9,095 nt of DNA from Deltaproteobacteria bacterium. GTDB taxonomy: Bacteria; Desulfobacterota; Syntrophia; Syntrophales; Fen-1087. Below, piece by piece: positions 5,879 through 9,095 of this stretch. The stretch is taken from assembly GCA_026388595.1 (NCBI GenBank), contig JAPLJM010000226.1:1-9095 (forward strand), in the 5' to 3' direction. The translations under genes were made by a program, and so were the position numbers. The notes below the pieces were generated by a model. That model was not told the DNA's origin. It searched no databases and saw only the letters and a program-made list of their open reading frames with translations. Position 1 is the stretch's first letter, and every line of letters begins with the position of its first letter.

Positions 5879-6610
5879 TTATTCCAGCTCAATGGAGCCT
5901 TTTGTTTTTTGACGCCGCTTGCTTTCCTTGGCCTCATATTCCTTCATGCAGTCGCTGTTTTTGCTTTTGACGAGGGAGCATTCCAGGTATTCGCTGATTT
6001 CCACAATACAACCCCGGATGGCCTTTCCGGTGGGCGTCTTGGCCTTTTCACCGAGATTGCCGGAGAAGTACCCGTGATTCAGGCCAAAGCGCGTAGCGGA
6101 TGACGAAGACGTGGCTTCGACGGTTCTCGTCTCGGCGATTTCGCCGGTGTTCGTGTCGATCAGCTTCAGGTCAACGGCGATATAGGCCTTCGCCTTATCG
6201 CCTCCGACGCTGACACCCATGAAGGAGAATCCGCCGCCCTGTTTGGCGGTATCTTCTTCAAAAGCCGAAACGGTGGCGGCAACCAGGTATCTGGCGCCCG
6301 TCAGCCTGCCGATGTCCGGCGCCGTTTCCTTTCTTACCAGGCCGGACGCCCCCAGTTTTTGTTCGCTCAGAACGGCGTCAAGCTCCTTTCTTTCCACAAC
6401 GGTAAATGTTTTCATGCTGGCCAGCTCGGCAATCAGCATGTCCTGCAGATTTTCACCGGTTGTCCCCCCGCGCCACCACGCCGCATGGGTGTTATTGGTG
6501 AACCGCAGGACGCCAATGCGTGGTTTGTCAGCGGCGAAACATTCAGAAAGGAGAACCCCTGCAAAAATGAAAGAGAAAATGACTGTCATCAATATCCGTT
6601 TATTCATCAT
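5879..6610 (-). CDS. Secreted CsgG/curli-assembly family protein
   Basis: The 243-residue precursor has a basic N-terminus (MMNKR), a hydrophobic stretch at about 6-22 and a probable signal peptidase I site after SECFA (residue 26). The mature part has the CsgG-type fold features: PRIGVLRFTN at 30-39, then FTVVERKELDAVLSEQKLGASGLV at 69-92, ARYLVAATVSAFEE at 106-119 and VDLKLIDTNTGEIAETRTVEA at 146-166. CsgG relatives act in the periplasm or outer membrane in secretion or envelope assembly. The cysteine in LSEC does not make a proper lipobox, unlike lipoprotein CsgG. The tail after about 210 is charged and contains C211 and C221. GGAGG lies 3 bases from the first ATG and 6 from the second (6607), so the start may be 6607. 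It is a single gene with its own promoter, and no curli subunit gene is seen. Confidence 0.8.
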   Translation of the reverse strand: MMNKRILMTVIFSFIFAGVLLSECFAADKPRIGVLRFTNNTHAAWWRGGTTGENLQDMLIAELASMKTFTVVERKELDAVLSEQKLGASGLVRKETAPDIGRLTGARYLVAATVSAFEEDTAKQGGGFSFMGVSVGGDKAKAYIAVDLKLIDTNTGEIAETRTVEATSSSSATRFGLNHGYFSGNLGEKAKTPTGKAIRGCIVEISEYLECSLVKSKNSDCMKEYEAKESKRRQKTKGSIELE

Positions 6611-6744
6611 CCACCTCCAAATATCGTCGTGTAATCAGATTTTTACTGGTTTTTTAGGTGATCCTTGGGCTTTATTACGGCTCTTCACGGCTGCATCTCC
6701 CAAGCTTCGCCCGATGTGCCAAGGGATTGCTTTTTAACAGCCGG

Positions 6745-6773
6745 ACTATAGGATAAGCAGTTTTGTGTGTCAA
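6745..6773 (-). promoter_or_regulatory. Sigma70-type promoter for the CsgG-like gene
   Basis: On the minus strand TTGACA (6773-6768) is followed after exactly 17 bases by TATAGT (6750-6745), a near-consensus promoter. The start near 6738 gives a leader of about 130 nt before the gene. CTTGGG and CCCAAG can pair within that leader around a loop of about 30 bases that contains two GCCGT copies. No known riboswitch was recognised. Confidence 0.7.
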
Positions 6774-7029
6774 TGAAAAAGGACCACACAATGCGGGCGG
6801 TTGTGCCGATGATTGAGGAAAAGATGTATTGAGGTTTTGAAAAAAAGTCACCGGCAATTCAATCCTGCTGAAAACGGGGAAACTTGGTTTTGAGGAATTT
6901 GAGGTGAGTTGATGAAGCTTTTTTACGAGCCCGTCAAAAATAACTTGCAATTCTATAAAAAATCATTTAGATATTTTGTTAGTTCAGGTGCAGGTCATGT
7001 TTGTCGTTTTGGAATAACAAAAAATTCAG

Positions 7030-7067
7030 CCGCGCGAGCCTTAGTCATAGGAAGCGCGGTTTTTTTT
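7030..7067 (+). terminator. Intrinsic terminator upstream of the cold-shock gene
   Basis: CCGCGC (7030-7035) pairs with GCGCGG (7054-7059), an inner CCT/AGG pair extends the fold, and eight T residues follow (7060-7067). This is a textbook Rho-independent terminator, yet no coding gene ends just upstream on this strand. It may end a small RNA or act as an attenuator in a long cold-shock mRNA leader. Confidence 0.75.
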
Positions 7068-7084
7068 GTGCAAACAGACTGCCA

Positions 7085-7128
7085 GCCGAAAAATTCGGCA
7101 ATCTTATAAATGGTTCCCTTGAGGAACC
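7085..7128 (+). promoter_or_regulatory. Two leader hairpins before the cold-shock gene
   Basis: GCCGAA/TTCGGC (7085-7099, loop AAA) and GGTTCC/GGAACC (7112-7128, loop CTTGA) are perfect 6-bp hairpins between the terminator and the ribosome binding site. Structured leaders that change with temperature are usual for cold-shock mRNAs. The second stem ends about 10 bases before the AGGAGGAGG. Confidence 0.5.
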
Positions 7129-7151
7129 CCGCACAAAAAGGAGGAGGAACA

Positions 7152-7352
7152 ATGCCAGAAGGAACAGTGAAATGGTTTAATGATTCAAAGGGTTTTGGCT
7201 TTATCGAACAAGACGGCGGCAAGGACGTTTTCGTCCATCATTCGGCGATCCAGGCAGAGGGCTTCAAATCCCTGGCAGAGGGTGCTCGCGTAAGCTTCGA
7301 TGTTGTCGCTGGCCCCAAGGGTCCGGCTGCAGAAAATGTTCGCAAGCTGTAA
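7152..7352 (+). CDS. Cold-shock protein, CspA family
   Basis: The 66-residue product is a single OB-fold cold-shock domain that binds single-stranded RNA and DNA and acts as an RNA chaperone. The RNP1 motif KGFGFI (13-18) and RNP2 motif VFVHHSAI (26-33) are both intact, after the typical EGTVKWFN start. The start is the ATG at 7152, right behind AGGAGGAGG (7139-7147). A longer reading from 7110 would add residues encoded by the ribosome binding site region and is rejected. The gene is monocistronic: a strong terminator follows its stop. The leader is long and structured, which fits post-transcriptional control by temperature or growth state, although the exact csp paralogue cannot be named. 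Confidence 0.96.
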   Translation: MPEGTVKWFNDSKGFGFIEQDGGKDVFVHHSAIQAEGFKSLAEGARVSFDVVAGPKGPAAENVRKL

Positions 7353-7375
7353 TACATGATCGTCATTTTATGTCT

Positions 7376-7407
7376 AAAGGCTCCCCTGTGATGGGGGGCC
7401 TTTTTTT
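7376..7407 (+). terminator. Intrinsic terminator of the cold-shock gene
   Basis: AAAGGCTCCCC (7376-7386) pairs with GGGGGGCCTTT over 11 bp with one U-G wobble, around the loop TGTGAT. A run of seven T residues ends at 7407. It lies 24 bases after the cold-shock stop codon. Confidence 0.92.
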
Positions 7408-7533
7408 ATACAGCAATAGGCCTCTCTCCATAATCTGAACCGTTTTCTGTTGACCGCTCATAACCAAGACAAAACAACCATCCGCAGCCGGCATGAACAA
7501 GAAAGATCTTTTTTTTGCAGCCTGGTCAGAACG

Positions 7534-7548
7534 GATAAGCCCCTTATC
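7534..7548 (+). repeat. Inverted repeat upstream of the 260-aa gene
   Basis: GATAAG (7534-7539) and CTTATC (7543-7548) form a perfect 6-bp palindrome with a 3-base centre, 32 bases before the ATG at 7581. It could be an operator or an mRNA hairpin. The gap from 7408 to 7580 shows no clear sigma70 promoter. Confidence 0.35.
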
Positions 7549-7580
7549 GGGCCGTCTGTAACAAATAGGATAACCCATTG

Positions 7581-8363
7581 ATGACACTTCAGTTAACAAG
7601 CGTTGTTGAAAATATTCTGAAGCTTGTGGAAGAACGCACCGGCAAGGCCATCCGGTGCGTGGAGAAAAAGGACCTGCCCATGTCGGCGGAACTCAGGCAG
7701 GCCGGGAAGGAGGAGGCATTTCACCGATTGTTTCACCGGCCGGTATACGACGAACAGATCAACTATGTGATCGCCAATCAGTGCGGCCATATTTTGAGAC
7801 TGTTTGAGGCTCCGGAGGAAGAGCGCTTCATGCCCATTGCCAACCACCGGACGATGATGAGTTATGTCATGGAGATGGAAGATGAATTCCATCGCCTGGC
7901 GAAGGTCTTCGGACAGGAGAAAATCAGACGGATGGTCCGCCTCTGGTATGAAGGAGCGGTCTTTCAGCTCACCAAAATGCCGCCGGACATCATGATCGAT
8001 AAATGGCTTTACGATGAATATCCGGAGTTGCGGCCGATTCAGTTAAAATCCCTCGTCCGGCAGCGGCAGGATGCGGTCCAGTCCCTCACCCAAGACACCC
8101 GGAAATTCACCCCCGATAAGATCTACCGTGTTTCCAACATTATGAATTACGCCTTCCTTAAAGTCCTGGAAGACCACTTCCGGCTGGACTGGGTGGCGCC
8201 CTATCACAGCTCCATTTTCATCTTTGACGGGAGCGCGCTGGCAAAGGTCACGGAAACGGAATATGTAAACAGCCACGCTGGGGACCGGGCTATGATTGAC
8301 CGGTGGGCGGAACGCCTGGACATGACGACCTGGTTTGAATGGAAACCCCTGAGCAACCTGTAA
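7581..8363 (+). CDS. Uncharacterised protein, possible degenerate ImmA/IrrE-type zincin
   Basis: I do not recognise this 260-residue protein with certainty. Residues 61-75 (NYVIANQCGHILRLF) have the shape of the zinc-binding helix of ImmA/IrrE-like (M78) peptidases, in which HExxH would be expected. Here the motif is N66-Q67-C68-G69-H70, so the first histidine and the catalytic glutamate are replaced by Asn and Gln. The segment MPPDIMIDKWLYDEYPELRPIQ, from about residue 133, is where such proteins often carry later conserved acidic residues. If the relation is right, the protein has probably lost peptidase activity and may bind a partner or peptide. The start is taken as the ATG at 7581. A TTG at 7578 directly before it is possible, and the ribosome binding site (AGGA) is modest. 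No signal peptide or membrane segment is seen. It is followed by a terminator hairpin and convergent small ORFs. Confidence 0.75.
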   Translation: MTLQLTSVVENILKLVEERTGKAIRCVEKKDLPMSAELRQAGKEEAFHRLFHRPVYDEQINYVIANQCGHILRLFEAPEEERFMPIANHRTMMSYVMEMEDEFHRLAKVFGQEKIRRMVRLWYEGAVFQLTKMPPDIMIDKWLYDEYPELRPIQLKSLVRQRQDAVQSLTQDTRKFTPDKIYRVSNIMNYAFLKVLEDHFRLDWVAPYHSSIFIFDGSALAKVTETEYVNSHAGDRAMIDRWAERLDMTTWFEWKPLSNL

Positions 8364-8370
8364 AAGGCAT

Positions 8371-8410
8371 AAAAAACCCCCACCTGAAAGGGATTAAACA
8401 GATGGGGGCT
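8371..8410 (-). terminator. Strong terminator for minus-strand transcription (possibly bidirectional)
   Basis: CCCCCACCTG (8377-8386) and CAGATGGGGG (8399-8408) form a 10-bp stem with one C-A mismatch. Six A residues at 8371-8376 make a clean U-tract after the stem on the minus strand, while the plus side has only CTATTTG. It therefore serves best as the terminator of the small ORFs to the right, and may also stop the 260-aa gene. Confidence 0.8.
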
Positions 8411-8428
8411 ATTTGTAACAGTTGAATG

Positions 8429-8548
8429 TTACAGATCTTTCACATGAAAAAAAGGACCGCACATCGGATCCGTCCAGTTTTTCCCGTCTATTAATGCCCT
8501 CGGTGTCACTTTTGCCTTCTCTTTTGCCGTAACCATTGTCTTTTTCAT
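8429..8548 (-). CDS. Small peptide P1 with W-T-D-P-M-C-G motif (39 aa)
   Basis: This 39-codon ORF has an excellent ribosome binding site (GGAGG, 8556-8560, 7 bases from the ATG) and ends 20 bases before a strong terminator in the same direction. The N-terminal half is lysine-rich (MKKTMVTAKEKAK). The C-terminal half reads TPRALIDGKNWTDPMCGPFF, then HVKDL. It has one cysteine (C30) next to a glycine, and aromatic residues at W25, F33 and F34. A charged N-terminal part followed by a short W/C/G/P-rich part is the usual layout of a ribosomally made, modified peptide precursor. The neighbour P2 shares the W-x-D-P motif. No modifying enzyme lies close by in the window, so its function is unknown and a small regulatory protein is also possible. 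Confidence 0.6.
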   Translation of the reverse strand: MKKTMVTAKEKAKVTPRALIDGKNWTDPMCGPFFHVKDL

Positions 8549-8567
8549 CTCTGCACCTCCATGCGAT

Positions 8568-8593
8568 ATTTTTGACCTGGATGGTTCAAAAAT
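8568..8593. repeat. AT-rich inverted repeat between the two small ORFs
   Basis: ATTTTTGA (8568-8575) and TCAAAAAT (8586-8593) are a perfect 8-bp inverted repeat with a 10-base loop. It sits just upstream of the P1 ribosome binding site, between P2 and P1. It could be an operator, a processing site or a weak barrier that changes the P1:P2 ratio. Confidence 0.45.
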
Positions 8594-8629
8594 CACCCAA
8601 AGCCGTTGTCACCACCTTTGTCCTGTCAA

Positions 8630-8758
8630 CTACCGGTACAAAACCGATTTTCTGGAATCATGAATGGGATCCGCCCAGAGCCTGTCCTCACGCTCGCCCA
8701 ATGCATTGATATGCGGCTTTACGGTCATCCGGCTTGTCTTGGTCTCTCTGATCATCAT
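8630..8758 (-). CDS. Small peptide P2 with W-A-D-P-I motif (42 aa)
   Basis: This ORF gives a 42-residue peptide from the ATG at 8758, which lies 7 bases from AAGGAGG (8766-8772). An ATG at 8764 is only 1 base from that site and would add two residues. The sequence has a basic start (MMIRETKTSR), then TVKPHINALGEREDRLWADP and a basic end (RKSVLYR). It matches P1 in layout: a proline-containing stretch, a leucine-glycine turn, then W-[T/A]-D-P-[M/I] (W28 here, W25 in P1). KPxIxxLG resembles leader segments of some RiPP precursors, but this is only a resemblance. P2 lacks cysteine, so any modification shared with P1 would have to involve other residues. P2 and P1 are 81 bases apart on the same strand and are probably cotranscribed. 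Confidence 0.55.
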   Translation of the reverse strand: MMIRETKTSRMTVKPHINALGEREDRLWADPIHDSRKSVLYR

Positions 8759-9050
8759 TTTCATGCCTCCTTCAAAATCTTTTGTACGCTGCCTCTCTTT
8801 TGGCAGTAACCTACAACAGGTCCCGGAAGGAAACAATCGGTCTTAACCTGAATTTGACGTCGGACTGCCGATGCTCTTCTCTTAGGATGGATGCCGGGAT
8901 GGTTATCGGTGTTTGTCTGATGGAAAGAAAGCGTCCGCCCGATGCGCCGTGCTACGAATCATCTCTACCATCGAACATTATCACAAATGTAAGGTTTCCA
9001 GATACAAAAAACCTTTGGCAATACAACAGATCATTTTAAATATCATGCTG
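8759..9050. other. Non-coding region upstream of the small ORFs
   Basis: I see no convincing gene in this stretch on either strand. On the minus strand an extended -10-like element (TGTGATAAT, GATAAT at 8982-8977) could start a transcript near 8970 and give P2 a leader of about 200 nt. No good -35 box accompanies it. Confidence 0.4.
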
Positions 9051-9095
9051 TTACAAGTGCCGGTACTCCGGCACCCCCTTGCGCTGCATGTGATC
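9051..9095 (-). CDS. Possible C-terminal end of a gene entering from the right
   Basis: A minus-strand reading frame open to the window edge gives DHMQRKGVPEYRHL and then TAA at 9051. It could be the last 14 residues of a protein, but two other minus frames are open for similar distances. The same bases hold a perfect hairpin, so this call is weak. Confidence 0.2.
   Translation of the reverse strand, partial: DHMQRKGVPEYRHL
9057..9074. repeat. Perfect 7-bp hairpin near the right edge
   Basis: GTGCCGG (9057-9063) and CCGGCAC (9068-9074) flank a 4-base loop. No U-tract follows on either side, so a terminator is not supported. It may belong to a gene or repeat beyond the window. Confidence 0.5.

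Larger units (their letters stand above)
6611..7151. other. Long intergenic region upstream of the cold-shock gene
   Basis: This region of about 540 bases holds the promoter and leader of the CsgG-like gene on its left and the cold-shock gene leader on its right. Between them (about 6780-6930) I see no conserved gene. A 19-codon ORF from 6774 lacks a ribosome binding site, and an ORF from 6912 runs through the terminator at 7030-7067. A weak plus-strand promoter may lie near 6943-6971 (TTGCAA and TAGATA, 17 bases apart). Confidence 0.5.

Noticed and set aside
5879..6610. Lipoprotein signal (LSEC) on the CsgG-like protein
   Set aside because: The lipobox needs a small residue before Cys; Glu is there, and a signal peptidase I site follows.
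6611..6738. Cyclic-di-GMP (GEMM) riboswitch in the CsgG-like leader
   Set aside because: The conserved GEMM blocks (GACGCAAAGC and the tetraloop-receptor) are not present.
6675..6950. Minus-strand ORF of 91 codons upstream of the CsgG-like gene
   Set aside because: It spans the near-consensus promoter of that gene and has a low-complexity, Ser/Pro-rich translation without motifs.
6912..7109. Plus-strand ORF of about 65 codons with a fair ribosome binding site
   Set aside because: It runs straight through a strong intrinsic terminator and shows no family features, so coding is unlikely.
7363..7599. Minus-strand ORF of 78 codons between the cold-shock gene and the 260-aa gene
   Set aside because: It overlaps the cold-shock terminator and the start of the next gene, and has no ribosome binding site.
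9051..9080. Sigma54 promoter (GGCAC...GC) on the minus strand near the right edge
   Set aside because: The spacing between the GG and GC elements is one base too long and the sequence is part of a hairpin.

Overview
The window looks like a chromosomal segment from an anaerobic Gram-negative bacterium, probably of the Desulfobacterota (Syntrophus/Geobacter-like). This taxonomic guess is inference. It rests on the gene mix (a lysine 2,3-aminomutase-type radical SAM enzyme beside Ddl-like ATP-grasp ligases, a CsgG-like protein, a small cold-shock protein), the moderately GC-rich coding regions with AT-rich spacers, and strong AGGAGG-type ribosome binding sites. No tRNA, rRNA, IS element or CRISPR array is visible.

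Left block (71-4636, all on the minus strand, read right to left) appears to be one operon. It holds a lysine 2,3-aminomutase-family enzyme, a first ATP-grasp ligase (B), a second ATP-grasp ligase (A), a GNAT acetyltransferase and a peroxiredoxin. Several junctions are 4-base start/stop overlaps (TTGA or ATGA). Two very small ORFs sit at the junctions: a 15-codon one just before ligase A and a 58-codon one between ligase A and the acetyltransferase. The aminomutase keeps both aspartates that bind the lysine side chain in characterised lysine 2,3-aminomutase. Both ligases differ from true D-Ala-D-Ala ligases at the C-terminal substrate loop. The simplest reading is a small pathway that makes beta-lysine, joins it to other building blocks, and may acetylate the product. 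That product is not known to me.

The middle (4637-5064) is an AT-rich divergent promoter region. It carries a good sigma70-type promoter for mutM (5065-5844, plus), which encodes formamidopyrimidine-DNA glycosylase. mutM converges on a secreted CsgG-family protein (5879-6610, minus), which has its own near-consensus promoter and a leader of about 130 nt. A long non-coding stretch (6611-7151) then leads to a cold-shock protein gene (7152-7352, plus). Its leader contains a complete intrinsic terminator and two further hairpins, which suggests attenuation or a separate small RNA.

The right block holds an uncharacterised 260-residue protein (7581-8363, plus). It looks like an ImmA/IrrE-type zinc peptidase whose HExxH motif has become NQCGH. 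Beyond it, on the minus strand, are two small ORFs (39 and 42 codons). Each has a strong ribosome binding site, they share a W-[T/A]-D-P-[M/I] motif, and they are followed by a strong terminator in their own direction. They look like paralogous precursor or signalling peptides and, with the aminomutase/ligase operon, are the most interesting items here.
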